Positions 1 through 7,992 of a DNA stretch of 64,000 nt are shown in pieces. This stretch comes from Sinomonas atrocyanea. GTDB lineage: Bacteria; Actinomycetota; Actinomycetes; Actinomycetales; Micrococcaceae. How positions within the stretch are numbered: the first letter of the stretch is position 1; each line of letters opens with the position of its first letter. The translations under genes and the position numbers were made by a program. The notes under the pieces were generated by a model. It was not told the origin of the DNA and did no database searches. It saw only the letters and a program-made list of their open reading frames with translations. The DNA is taken from contig NZ_CP014518.1 in assembly GCF_001577305.1 (NCBI RefSeq), positions 3,162,001 to 3,226,000 on the forward strand, given 5' to 3'.

Positions 1-284
1 ACCGTCTCGCCGTCCGCGATGGGGGTCCGCTCGAAGGCGACCTCGTCGGCGGCGTTCACGAGGTAGGCGACCCCGTGCTTGCGGGCGTAGACCAGCCCGC
101 CGGTGAGGTAGTCGTTGTGGATGTGGGTCTCGGCAACGTGCGTGATCTCGACGCCTGCCGCGGAGGCGGCGGCCTCGACGCGGTCGATGTCCCGCTGGGC
201 GTCGATCACGAGCGCGTGCTTCCCATCGTGCACGAGGTAGCTGCGGTCGCCGAGCTGCGGGGTGTCGATGACGATGACGTCCAT
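1..284 (-). CDS. MBL-fold metallo-hydrolase, persulfide dioxygenase-like (N-terminal part only)
   Basis: The gene runs off the left edge of the window; only about 94 N-terminal residues are visible. The protein starts MDVIVIDTPQLGDRSYLVHD and contains THIHNDYLTGG, the HxHxD metal-binding signature of metallo-beta-lactamase-fold hydrolases of the ETHE1/persulfide dioxygenase and MBL-rhodanese group. The ATG at 282-284 is chosen because GGGAGGAACG lies just upstream on the minus strand. It lies downstream of, and in the same direction as, a CsoR/CstR-type repressor gene, and an operator-like inverted repeat (335-350) sits about 50 bp before its start. This pairing suggests a role in sulfane sulfur or persulfide removal. 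A C-terminal rhodanese domain, common in such proteins, would lie outside the window. The fold is sure; the exact substrate is inferred. Confidence 0.8.
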   Translation of the reverse strand, partial: MDVIVIDTPQLGDRSYLVHDGKHALVIDAQRDIDRVEAAASAAGVEITHVAETHIHNDYLTGGLVYARKHGVAYLVNAADEVAFERTPIADGET

Positions 285-334
285 GATTCGTTCCTCCCTG
301 AAGTCCGAAAGGCCGTTTCCGACCCACTTCCAAA

Positions 335-350
335 ATACCCAGGGGGGTAT
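335..350. promoter_or_regulatory. CsoR/CstR-type operator 1
   Basis: Perfect inverted repeat ATACCC-AGGG-GGGTAT (6-4-6) upstream of the MBL hydrolase gene. The same half-sites and spacing occur at 799-814 before the repressor gene. GC-rich dyads of this kind are typical CsoR-family operators; assignment to the adjacent repressor is inferred from position and identity of the two sites. Confidence 0.7.
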
Positions 351-429
351 CCGAAGTCAAACGACGGGACGGGAGCCCAGCAGTGCCACGGCCGGGCCCT
401 GGACGACGAGTTCCACCTGCGCGCCCAGT

Positions 430-744
430 TCAGGCAAGGGTGAGGAAGAGGCGGCGCAGCTCCTCCATGGTCAGGCCACCGCCCTCGCCCCCGCCGGGAG
501 CCGCGGGGGTGCTCGCGCACTCGCTCATGGCCGCGGAGATCAGCTCGAAGCCGGCCTTGTCCAGGGCGCCGCGTACGGCGGCGAGCTGGGTGATCACGGC
601 CCGGCAGTTCGCCCCCGATTCCACCGCGTCGATGACGGCCTTCAGCTGCCCGTGGGCGCGCTTGAGCCGATTCGCGAGCCGACGCAGCTCGACGGACTGC
701 GGCAGGTCCTGCGGAGCAGACCCCTCGACCGAGACGCCCTTCAT
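430..744 (-). CDS. CsoR/CstR-family (DUF156) thiol- or metal-sensing repressor
   Basis: A 104-residue all-helical repressor of the CsoR/RcnR/CstR family (RLKRAHGQLKAVIDAVESGANC...). In copper-sensing CsoR the ligands are Cys-x24-His-x3-Cys. Here the matching positions are Cys47, Ala72 and Cys76, so both cysteines are kept at the right spacing but the histidine is missing. That is the pattern of the persulfide sensor CstR rather than a copper sensor. The start at 744 (MKGVSVEG) is preferred over an upstream in-frame ATG at 792 because AAGGGGATCCACC precedes it and because 792 would lie almost on the operator. The adjacent MBL hydrolase supports a sulfide/persulfide role. Regulation is probably autorepression through 799-814. 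Family is certain; the inducer is inferred. Confidence 0.88.
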   Translation of the reverse strand: MKGVSVEGSAPQDLPQSVELRRLANRLKRAHGQLKAVIDAVESGANCRAVITQLAAVRGALDKAGFELISAAMSECASTPAAPGGGEGGGLTMEELRRLFLTLA

Positions 745-798
745 GGTGGATCCCCTTCCCGTGCAGGTGCCGGCCAGTGCGGCACCTCTCACAGGATA

Positions 799-814
799 AT
801 ACCCACCGGGGTAT
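799..814. promoter_or_regulatory. CsoR/CstR-type operator 2
   Basis: Perfect inverted repeat ATACCC-ACCG-GGGTAT (6-4-6), 54 bp upstream of the repressor start at 744. Half-sites are identical to those at 335-350, only the central four bases differ, and the distance to the start codon is about the same in both cases. This supports one repressor controlling both its own gene and the hydrolase. Confidence 0.7.
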
Positions 815-839
815 ACCGATCAACCCCCGGGAGGGCCGG

Positions 840-2993
840 TCAGTGCGAGGCGGGCCGGATGAGGTTCTGCGGCGGGGCATCGAAGGCGCCGTGGTCGTAG
901 AACCCGAGGACCTTCTGCATGTAGGTCGCCCACTGAGGGCCGGCAATGTAGGCGCCGTCGATGACGGGGTAGTACTTGCCGTTGACGGTGACGTTGCGCC
1001 CCAGGCGGGCGTCGCTACCGTTGAAGGGGTCGCCGAAGAACGACGCCGTCGCGAGGCCCCTCGTGTACCCGACGACCCAGGTCTGGTTGTTGTACTGGTT
1101 GGTACCGGTCTTGGCGGCGTCGGGGACCCCGAGCTTCTGCGGGATGAGCAGGCCGGAGCCCTTCTTGATCACGTCCTCGAGCACGTTGGTGGCCGCCTTC
1201 GCCGCATCCGGCTTCAGGGCGCCGGCCTGGCAGGACGGCGCCTGGCCGCCGATCTTCTGCCCCTTGGCGTCGTCGACCTCGGTGATGGACATCGGCGCGC
1301 AGTAGGTGCCGTCCGCGGCGAAGGTCGCGAACGCGTCTGCCATGGTCAGCGGGGCCACGTTGGAGGCGCCGAGGATGTTGCCGAGCACCGAGAGGTCCAG
1401 CTTCTTGCCACCGCCTGCACCGTCGTGCAGGCCCATGGCGTCTGCCGCCCGCTGGATGTCGCAGAAGTCGTCCAGGGCCGCGGCCGAGGCGAACGTTGCG
1501 GTGTTGATCGACTGGTAGATGCCCTCGCGCACGGTCATGGGGCGGTACCAGCCGGGCTCGTCGTTCTGGAGGTCCACCGATCCGGCCACGGCCGAGTCGA
1601 AGGACCCGCTCACACGCCCGCAGGTCGTCTTCCACGGGTACCCGGGCGGGTACCGCCGCTGGGCCGCGTTCACGATCTGGTCGGTGGGCTTGCCCTCGTC
1701 GAGCCATGCCGCCAGGGTTGCGGGCTTCATCGTCGAGCCCGGCTGCATGCCTCCGACGCCGCCGAGCTGGTTGCCGGACGGGTCGGTGCGGTCCACGTTG
1801 AAGTTGTAGGACGTGAGGAAGCCCGTGCCCTGGCCCGCGAGCACCCGGGAGTTCTGCGCCATCGCCAGGACCTTGCCGCTGCCCGGCTGCACGGTGACGA
1901 GCGAGGCGCCCCATTTGTCCGGATTCGCCCCCGCGGTCGCATCGACCTGGGTCTGGGCCGGCCCCTGCAGGCGCGGGTCGAGGGTGGTCCTGATCGTGAG
2001 GCCTCCGCGATCCACGCGCCGCTCGCGGTCCGCCGGGGTCGCCCCATAGGCCGGGTCATTGAGGATCTGGTGGAGCACGTAGTCGCAGAAGTAGGGGGCC
2101 TGGGCCGCGTAGGCACAGCCCTGCTTCGGCGGATTCAGCTTCAGCTTCAGCGGGGCCTTGACGGCGTCGTCGTGCTGCGCCTTGGTGATGTACCCGTGCT
2201 CGAGCATCGCGTCGAGGACCAGGTTGCGCCGGCCGACGGCCCGGTCGGGATAGGCCACCGGGTCGTAGTAGCCGGGCCCGTTGACGAGCCCGGCAAGGAG
2301 GGCCGACTGGGTGAGCGTGAGGTCCTTGGCATCCTCGGAGAAGAAGTACTGGCTGGCCGCCTGGACCCCGTAGGCGTTGCCGCTGAAGGAGACGATGTTC
2401 AGGTAGCCCTGGAGGATCTTGTCCTTGGACTCCTTCTTCTCCAGGGAGATGGCGAGCTTCATCTCGCGCAGCTTGTCGCCCACGCCCTTCTGGCCGTTGA
2501 GGACCACGTCGGAACCTTGGCCCTGGGCGACGAGGTCCTCGTTGAGCACGTTGGTGACGTACTGCTGCGTCAGCGTCGACGCTCCTTGGTGGGCGCCGCC
2601 CACGTCCGAGGCGAACGCACGGAGGATGCCCATGGGGTCGATGCCGCCGTGCTCGTAGAACCGGTAGTCCTCGATGGCGACGATCGCGTCGCGCATGCTC
2701 TGGGAGACCTTCTCGAGCGGCACATTGGTGCGGTTCTCGCTGAACACGCTGCCGATCACGGAACCGTCCGCCGCGAGGATCCTCGTGACCTGCGCCGGCG
2801 GGGTGACCTCGAGGTCACTCGGCAGGCTGTCGAAGAACTGCACCGAGCCGTTCGTGGCGCTTCCCGCCAGGGCCACGGCGGGTGACATGAGGCCCGCGGT
2901 CAGGACCCCACACAGAAGGCTCACGGCCAGGAAGGACAGGATCCTTCCGACGCCGAGCGATGTGGATCGGAGCACTTTCCTGCCAGAAGCCAT
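840..2993 (-). CDS. Class A penicillin-binding protein (transglycosylase/transpeptidase), copy 1
   Basis: A 717-residue bifunctional peptidoglycan synthase. One N-terminal membrane anchor lies at about residues 16-43. The GT51 glycosyltransferase domain has the catalytic ED at 108-109 (EDYRFYEHGGIDP) and QGASTLTQQY at 136-145. The transpeptidase domain has STMK at 420-423 (active-site Ser420), SIN at 495-497 and KTG at 628-630, so both activities look intact. It polymerises and crosslinks cell-wall glycan outside the membrane. It is a close paralogue of the protein encoded at 21537-23870, but lacks that protein's long Gly/Thr-rich tail. The long open frame on the opposite strand is a GC-driven shadow. 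It is preceded on the same strand by a sigma factor gene ending at 3112, with 118 bp between them. Confidence 0.93.
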   Translation of the reverse strand: MASGRKVLRSTSLGVGRILSFLAVSLLCGVLTAGLMSPAVALAGSATNGSVQFFDSLPSDLEVTPPAQVTRILAADGSVIGSVFSENRTNVPLEKVSQSMRDAIVAIEDYRFYEHGGIDPMGILRAFASDVGGAHQGASTLTQQYVTNVLNEDLVAQGQGSDVVLNGQKGVGDKLREMKLAISLEKKESKDKILQGYLNIVSFSGNAYGVQAASQYFFSEDAKDLTLTQSALLAGLVNGPGYYDPVAYPDRAVGRRNLVLDAMLEHGYITKAQHDDAVKAPLKLKLNPPKQGCAYAAQAPYFCDYVLHQILNDPAYGATPADRERRVDRGGLTIRTTLDPRLQGPAQTQVDATAGANPDKWGASLVTVQPGSGKVLAMAQNSRVLAGQGTGFLTSYNFNVDRTDPSGNQLGGVGGMQPGSTMKPATLAAWLDEGKPTDQIVNAAQRRYPPGYPWKTTCGRVSGSFDSAVAGSVDLQNDEPGWYRPMTVREGIYQSINTATFASAAALDDFCDIQRAADAMGLHDGAGGGKKLDLSVLGNILGASNVAPLTMADAFATFAADGTYCAPMSITEVDDAKGQKIGGQAPSCQAGALKPDAAKAATNVLEDVIKKGSGLLIPQKLGVPDAAKTGTNQYNNQTWVVGYTRGLATASFFGDPFNGSDARLGRNVTVNGKYYPVIDGAYIAGPQWATYMQKVLGFYDHGAFDAPPQNLIRPASH

Positions 2994-3111
2994 GGGCGCA
3001 TGCTAGCGGCTCCCCATGTGAGGAACGCTGGGCGTTTCCGGTGTGCTGCCCCGCTGTGTGGGGTCCAGCGTCTCCGGTCGTGGTCAGGCTCCGTCTGGCG
3101 TCTTGGTGGGG

Positions 3112-3915
3112 TCAGGCGGCCATCTTGCGGCGCATGCGGTCCAGAAGCCGGCGCAGCAGGCGCGAGACCTGCATCTGGGACACCCCCAGCTCCGCGGCGA
3201 TCTCAGACTGGCTCATCTCGTCCACGAACCGCAGCTTCACCAGCAGCCGGTCCTGCTCGCTCGCACCCTCCAGCGCGCACGCGACCATCTGCCGCAGCTC
3301 CACCTGCTCGAACCCCGCCTCGACCACCGGGACCAGGTGCGCCGTGCGCTCCCCCTCGCCCTCGCCCGAGGAATCCAGCGGCTCGATCGCCGCCGGGCTC
3401 ATCGCCGCATCCACCGAGCGGGCCTCCGCGACCTGCTCCGGGCTGGCCCCGGTCGCCTCCCCCAGCTCCGCCAGGGACGGCTCCCGGCCCAGCTCCTGCA
3501 CCAGCCGGCCACGGGCCTCCTTGACCCCCAGCCGCAGCTCCTGCAGCGACCGCGGCGGGCGCACCACCCAGGACTGGTCCCGCAGATAGCGCTTGATCGT
3601 CCCGGCAATCGTGGGCACCGCGAACTGCACGAACCCGTGCCCGGCACCCTCCCGGTACCGCTGCGCCGCCATCACCAGCCCCATCCGCGCCACCTGCCGG
3701 ATGTCCTCGAAGTCATGCCCGGGCACCCGGTGCCGCCGCGCCAGCGCATCCGCCAGCCCCAAGTGCTCCACCACCAACGCCCCCGCCACACCGGACCCCG
3801 CACCCTCGCCGGCAGCGCCCTCGGACGCACGTCCCGCCTGGGCGGCGTCCTCCGCCAGGTCCCCGGCGAGGAGCCTCAGGGATCCCTTGGACTCGATCAC
3901 AGCTGACTCACTCAC
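3112..3915 (-). CDS. SigB/SigF-type RNA polymerase sigma factor (sigma-70 family)
   Basis: A 267-residue sigma factor of the SigB/SigF/SigG group. Region 2 is seen in HDFEDIRQVARMGLVMAAQRY and FVQFAVPTIAGTIKRYLRDQ, region 3 in the segment around VKEARGRLVQELGREPSLAE, and the region 4 helix-turn-helix near the C-terminus in MSQSEIAAELGVSQMQVSRL. Such factors drive general stress or developmental regulons in Actinobacteria and are usually held by an anti-sigma factor, but no RsbW-like gene is next to it here. The start at 3915 faces a tetR gene; two copies of a TetR-type dyad lie in the 152-bp spacer. A roughly 40-residue Ala/Gly-rich stretch separates the N-terminus from region 2. Partner and regulon cannot be told from sequence. 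Confidence 0.9.
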   Translation of the reverse strand: MSESAVIESKGSLRLLAGDLAEDAAQAGRASEGAAGEGAGSGVAGALVVEHLGLADALARRHRVPGHDFEDIRQVARMGLVMAAQRYREGAGHGFVQFAVPTIAGTIKRYLRDQSWVVRPPRSLQELRLGVKEARGRLVQELGREPSLAELGEATGASPEQVAEARSVDAAMSPAAIEPLDSSGEGEGERTAHLVPVVEAGFEQVELRQMVACALEGASEQDRLLVKLRFVDEMSQSEIAAELGVSQMQVSRLLRRLLDRMRRKMAA

Positions 3916-3990
3916 AGCGACCTACCCTCCTCTGCACCGCCCAGCGGCCGCGCCCGGCGTTGATGCTGGCTACCTCGAAGTCTTCAACGA

Positions 3991-4006
3991 GACAGACCTG
4001 TCTGTT
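3991..4006. promoter_or_regulatory. TetR-type operator, copy 1
   Basis: GACAGAC-CT-GTCTGTT, a 7-2-7 inverted repeat with one mismatch at the outer base. It lies in the sigma factor/tetR divergent spacer, 40 bp before an almost identical site at 4031-4046, so both dyads fall on about the same DNA face. Confidence 0.75.
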
Positions 4007-4030
4007 CCGCTGAGAAGAGTTATATAGGTA

Positions 4031-4046
4031 GACAGACCTGTCTGTC
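4031..4046. promoter_or_regulatory. TetR-type operator, copy 2
   Basis: Perfect 7-2-7 inverted repeat GACAGAC-CT-GTCTGTC, 21 bp before the tetR start. It overlaps the likely promoter region of the regulator gene, which fits autorepression. TetR regulators commonly bind such short-spaced dyads next to their own gene; binding itself is inferred. Confidence 0.8.
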
Positions 4047-4067
4047 CAGCGTGCTACGATTCTGAGC

Positions 4068-4745
4068 ATGGTCGGTCCTGATGACGGCCGGGCCCCTGAG
4101 GCCGCGGCACGCAAACCTGCCCGCGAGCGGATCCTTGAGACCGCCTATGGGCTCTTCGCACGACGGGGCGTGAGAGACGTCGGCATCGACGAGATCATCG
4201 CCCACTCCGGGGTCGCCAAGGCGACGTTCTACCGGCACTTCCCCTCAAAGGAAGCCCTCGTGCTCGCCTACATGGACCGCTGGTACCAGGTGCGCGAGGA
4301 CGCGATCGAGGAGGCCATCGCGCACGCGCACAACCCCGACGACGCGATCCTGGCGGCGTTCACGGTGCTGGACGACTGGTTCAGCCGAGGCGCCGCCGAG
4401 GTCAACACGTTCCTCCACGTGGTGATCGAGTTCGGGCCGGGCCACCTTCTCGGCCGGGCGGCGATGAGGCACCTCACCGACATCCGCGAGCGCCTCTGCG
4501 CCCTGGCCGAGGCGGCCGGGCTCGAGGACCCGGTCGGGTTCGCCTGGTCCTTCCACATCCTCACCAAGGGCGCCATGGTCGCCTCCATCGAGGGGGACCA
4601 GCGCGCTGCGGCCCGCGCCCGCAAGCTCGCGCGGGCACTCATCGACCTGCACCGGCCGGACACCCTTGGGACCCCCACCCAAGATCGCGAGGACGTCAAG
4701 CGCCAGCTCGACCTCCGCCGCCGCGAGAAGGCCCACCAGAACTAG
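4068..4745 (+). CDS. TetR/AcrR-family transcriptional regulator, copy 1
   Basis: A 225-residue regulator. The N-terminal TetR DNA-binding domain covers about residues 18-68, with the recognition-helix sequence SGVAKATFYRHFPSKEALV. The C-terminal ligand domain (VLDDWF...EFGPGHLLGRAAMRHLTDIRERLCALAEAAGLEDP) resembles that of the neighbouring TetR at 4883. The start ATG follows the 4031-4046 dyad closely. The ligand is unknown and no transporter or enzyme sits directly beside it; the divergent neighbour is the sigma factor gene, which these operators could also affect. It ends in a basic, Arg/Lys-rich tail. Confidence 0.9.
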   Translation: MVGPDDGRAPEAAARKPARERILETAYGLFARRGVRDVGIDEIIAHSGVAKATFYRHFPSKEALVLAYMDRWYQVREDAIEEAIAHAHNPDDAILAAFTVLDDWFSRGAAEVNTFLHVVIEFGPGHLLGRAAMRHLTDIRERLCALAEAAGLEDPVGFAWSFHILTKGAMVASIEGDQRAAARARKLARALIDLHRPDTLGTPTQDREDVKRQLDLRRREKAHQN

Positions 4746-4882
4746 GACCCCCGTCCGGCCGGACCCCGGCCTCTCCCCGGCACCCAGGCCTGCCCAGCGG
4801 CCTGGGCGCCGTTTCGGTTGTGCGCCCACCGGGAAACCTACGTCCCACGATGTCAGGAAGTTGGCAGTGGGAGGGGGCGGGC

Positions 4883-5530
4883 ATGCATCTACAAGTCGCA
4901 GTCGCGGCGATGGGTCTGGTCCTTGCGGCCCCGCGGCGGCCCAGGCAGTCCTCGAGGGCACGGATCCTCTCGGCCGCCCAAGGCCTTTTCGCGACCCGGG
5001 GCATCCGCGCCGTCGGGGTGGACGAGCTCATCGCGCGCTCGGGGGTCGCGAAGTCCACGTTCTACCGGCAGTTCCGCAGCAAGGACAGGCTCGTCCTGGC
5101 CTGCCTCGAGGCCTGGGGCCGTGCCCGGGCAGGCATGGTGCGGACCGCCCGGGACAGCCACGGCAGCGGAAGGGAAGCCCTGCTCGGGGTCTTCGACGAC
5201 CTCGACGACCTGATCCTCCGCGGGGACCCGCCCGGCCCGCTGGAGCGGGTGATCGTGGAAATGGGCGCCGAGCATCCCCTGAGCCGGGTTGCCGCCGAGC
5301 AGCTCGACCCCTCGCTCGCCCACCTGGAGGAGATCGCGGCGGAGGCCGGGCTCGACGACCCCGCCTCGGCGGCGCGCACCTTCCAGACGCTCATCTGCGG
5401 GAGCTTCGTGGCCGCCGCGGAGGGCGACCAGCACGCGGCCGCCCGCGCCAGGGACCTCGCAGCCGCGGTGCTGCTGGCCCCGGCGGGCGACGGCTTCGCT
5501 GCCAGCAGCCCGGATTCGGCGGCCCTCTGA
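4883..5530 (+). CDS. TetR/AcrR-family transcriptional regulator, copy 2
   Basis: A TetR regulator of 215 residues from the preferred ATG at 4883, which follows GGAGGGGGCGGGC; the frame stays open to an earlier ATG at 4820 and another at 4850. The HTH segment SGVAKSTFYRQFRSKDRLVLACLEAW and the C-terminal domain parallel those of the TetR gene 138 bp upstream, so the two look like an old tandem duplication that has diverged. The 3' end lies 5 bp from the end of the convergent nnr gene. No dyad like the one before the first tetR was seen here, and the ligand is unknown. Confidence 0.87.
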   Translation: MHLQVAVAAMGLVLAAPRRPRQSSRARILSAAQGLFATRGIRAVGVDELIARSGVAKSTFYRQFRSKDRLVLACLEAWGRARAGMVRTARDSHGSGREALLGVFDDLDDLILRGDPPGPLERVIVEMGAEHPLSRVAAEQLDPSLAHLEEIAAEAGLDDPASAARTFQTLICGSFVAAAEGDQHAAARARDLAAAVLLAPAGDGFAASSPDSAAL

Positions 5531-5535
5531 CGCCC

Positions 5536-6980
5536 TCAGCCCTGTCCCGGGCGGCGCGGGGGCTCCGCGGATCCGAGCCGCGAGAGGGCCTCCCGCACCG
5601 CGGGGGCCAGCGCGCCCGCACCGAACGGACCTGACTCGGCCGCCATGCGCCCGGCCGATCCGTGCACGAAGGCCGCGAGCGCCGCCGCCTCCACCGGTCG
5701 GAGGCCCCGGGCCGTGGCGAGGAGCGCACCGAGGATCCCCGTGAGCGTGTCGCCGCTGCCCGCCGTCGCCAGGTACGGGTGCCCCTCCCCCTGCACCCAC
5801 GCCGTGCCGTCCGGGGCGGCGCAGACCGTCGCCGGCCCCTTGAGCAGCACGGTCACCCCCAGCTGGGCCGAGGCCTCGCGCGCCCACCGCACCGGCTCGG
5901 CCTCGATCGCCTCGCGGGACGGACCCTCCAGCAGCCGCTCGAGCTCCCCCGCGTGCGGGGTGATCACCACGTGCTCACCGGCCAGCCGGTCCAGGAGCTC
6001 GGGCAGCGCGTCGAGCGCGGACGCGTCCACCACCGCGGGGAGCCCCGACTCGAGGGCCACCGCCAGCGCGCGGCGCTGCCCGGCGTCGTCCGCGATCCCC
6101 GGCCCGGCCGCCCAGGCCTGCACCCGCCCCGACGGCTCCGACGAGCCCACCACCTCCGGGTGGGCGGCGAGCACGAGCCGGCGCACGGCGTCGGGCGCCA
6201 CGAGCCGCACCATCCCCACGCCCATGGCGAGCGCACCGGCCGTGGCGAGGACCGCGGCCCCCGGATACGGCTCGGAGCCGGCCACGAGGCCCAGCACCCC
6301 CGGGAGTACTTGTGCCAGTCGTCGCGGGGGGCGGGGAGCAGCGCGGCGGCCGATGCTGAGTCGAGGGAGCGCACGTCCGGGTCCGGCAGGTGCGGTCCGA
6401 GGCCGATGTCGACGACCTCCACGCGCCCGGCCAAGGCCCGCCCGCGGCCTGCGAGCAGCCCCGTCTTGAGCGCGCCGAAGGTCACCGTGAGATCCGCCGG
6501 CCACACCTCGGGACCGGCGGTGCCGGTGTCCGCGTCGAGACCCGAGGGGAGGTCGCAGGCCACCACGAGGGCGTCCGGCCTGGGCAGCGGAGGCGCGTAC
6601 TCGCCCGAGAAGCCGGTGCCGAGCACCGCGTCGACCACGATCTCCGCAGCCTCGAGCCGTTCTGTGATGCGCCCTCCGGCCCGTGTGAACTCCGCGAGGG
6701 CCGCCGGGTGCGCCGTGCCGCCCGCGAGCACGGCCGTGGCGCGCGCCCCGCGGCGGCCCAGCTCGGCGAGGGCCAACAGCGCATCGCCGCCGTTGTTGCC
6801 CTTCCCCACGAGCGCCGCCACGCGTGCCCCGGCGACGCTGCCGCCCTCCCGCCGGATCAGGCGCACGACGGCGAGCGCCAGCCCGTGCGCTGCCCTCGCC
6901 ATCAGGTCGGGGCCGCGCCCGGCGTCGAGGAGCGGCGCCTCTGCGGCGCGGATCTGGGTTCCGGTGAAGGCCTCCGTCAT
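5536..6980 (-). pseudogene. nnr: Bifunctional NAD(P)H-hydrate repair enzyme Nnr, frameshifted
   Basis: The normal product repairs hydrated NAD(P)H: an N-terminal epimerase domain (VGKGNNGGDALL, CDLPSGLDADTG) and a C-terminal ADP-dependent dehydratase domain (ITPHAGELERLL, LLKGPATVCAAPDG, TAGSGDTLTGILGALL). Both domains are well preserved but lie in different frames. The first frame, from ATG 6980, reads normally to DDWHKYSRG at the start of the dehydratase domain. The sequence then continues as VLGLVAGSEPYPGAAV only in the next frame. The break falls in a run of five C (plus strand, 6297-6301); one more base would restore a continuous protein of about 481 residues. This may be a real recent mutation or a homopolymer sequencing error. 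In many Actinobacteria nnr sits near acpS and glmS, as here. Confidence 0.88.
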
Positions 6981-7117
6981 GGGGCGATTGTAATGAGCCC
7001 AAGTGGGAGTGGCGGTCCACTCCCTCGACTGTAGAATGAATGAGGCATTACTGGTTTCACTCTAGTAACGCAAGGATCGACACGCCCTGCAGCGCGGGGC
7101 AATCAATGGGGGCATTG

Positions 7118-7546
7118 ATGGGGGATTTTCTTGACCGCGGGGCACGTCTATCTGCGGGAGTCGCAGCGGCCGTGATCCTGGCCTCGGCAGTGGCAGCCGC
7201 CCTGTCCGAGGAGATCGGGATCATCGTCTGGGCCGCCAGCGGGCTTCTCGGGCTCGTGTACGGCCTGGCCGTGGTCTGGTCGGTCAGGCGGCAGTCTCCG
7301 GCACGCGCCGCCGCGCGGGCCGCTTCCAGCGCTCCTGCTGCCTCCAGCGTTCCCGCCGCGGCCCGCGCCTCCGCACAGGCAGTGGCCGCGGCCGAGCAGC
7401 TCCTTGCCGCGGCAGCCTCCGATGCTGCCGGCACCCCGGCTCCCGCCCGTCCGGCGCCTGCTCCCTCGTCCTCGGGCCGCCTCGCGGGAGGCTTCCCGAC
7501 CTCGGCGGGCCACTCGGGCGTCGTCGCCCAGCCCGCATCCGCCTGA
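7118..7546 (+). CDS. Hypothetical two-TM membrane protein with Ala/Pro-rich tail
   Basis: I do not recognise a family. The protein has two hydrophobic segments (about VAAAVILASAVAAAL and IGIIVWAASGLLGLVYGLAVVW) followed by a low-complexity Ala/Ser/Pro-rich tail that is probably cytoplasmic or disordered. The start at ATG 7118 (MGDFLDRGARL) is chosen because TGGGGG ends 5 bases before it; ATG 7106 is a close alternative, and the frame is open further up to 7040. The gene faces the merR gene, whose 3' end is 20 bp away. Codon use is ordinary for the region. Confidence 0.55.
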   Translation: MGDFLDRGARLSAGVAAAVILASAVAAALSEEIGIIVWAASGLLGLVYGLAVVWSVRRQSPARAAARAASSAPAASSVPAAARASAQAVAAAEQLLAAAASDAAGTPAPARPAPAPSSSGRLAGGFPTSAGHSGVVAQPASA

Positions 7547-7566
7547 CCTCTCCCAGCCCTTCCCCG

Positions 7567-7908
7567 CTACCGGGCGCGCAGCAGCGCGACGAGTTCCTCG
7601 GCCTGGGCGAGGTTGCGCGCGAGCTTGTCGCGGCGGCGCTCTGCTTCCTGCAGCAGCGCGGCGACATCCGGGGCGCTCCCCTCATCTGAGGGCCCCAGCA
7701 GCAGGCGGAGGAGTTCCGCCATCTCCTCGAGGCTGTAGCCCATCGGCTTCATGCGCTTGATGAGCGTCAGGCGCTCGACGTCGTCCTCTTCGTAGACCCG
7801 GAAGCCGCCCTGGGTCCGCATCCGCGCGGGGAGGAGGCCGACGTCGTCGTAGTGGCGGATCGTGCGCAGGGACAGCCCCGTGCGCTCCGCGAGCTCACCG
7901 ATATGCAC
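7567..7908 (-). CDS. MerR-family transcriptional regulator
   Basis: A 113-residue MerR regulator: the N-terminal winged HTH reads HIGELAERTGLSLRTIRHYDDVGLL, followed by RTQGGFRVYEEDDVERLTLIKRMK and a C-terminal coiled coil (LLQEAERRRDKLARNLAQAEELV). A GTG start at 7906-7908 is used because the family's N-terminus begins there; no in-frame ATG is near. No cysteine-rich metal-binding loop is present, so metal sensing is unlikely. The gene is divergent from a SulP-type anion transporter, with a perfect 20-bp palindrome in the shared promoter region. The effector is unknown. Confidence 0.88.
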   Translation of the reverse strand: MHIGELAERTGLSLRTIRHYDDVGLLPARMRTQGGFRVYEEDDVERLTLIKRMKPMGYSLEEMAELLRLLLGPSDEGSAPDVAALLQEAERRRDKLARNLAQAEELVALLRAR

Positions 7909-7934
7909 CCCAACACTGTAGCCGGATTGCAGGT

Positions 7935-7954
7935 CTACCCTAACGTTAGGGTAG
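7935..7954. promoter_or_regulatory. MerR-type operator palindrome
   Basis: CTACCCTAACGTTAGGGTAG, a perfect 20-bp palindrome between the divergent merR and sulP genes, 27 bp from the merR start and 38 bp from the sulP start. MerR regulators bind such dyads between the promoter elements of their targets; that this protein binds here is inferred. Confidence 0.8.
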
Positions 7955-7992
7955 AGTTCCGGCATCCCCCGACGATGCCCCTGAGGAGATCC

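Noticed and set aside
777..2885. 702-codon open frame on the plus strand opposite PBP copy 1
   Set aside because: Shadow frame of a GC-rich gene; the minus-strand protein has all PBP motifs, this one has none.
4820..4883. TetR-type dyad before the second tetR gene
   Set aside because: No repeat like GACAGAC-CT-GTCTGTC or other convincing inverted repeat was found there.
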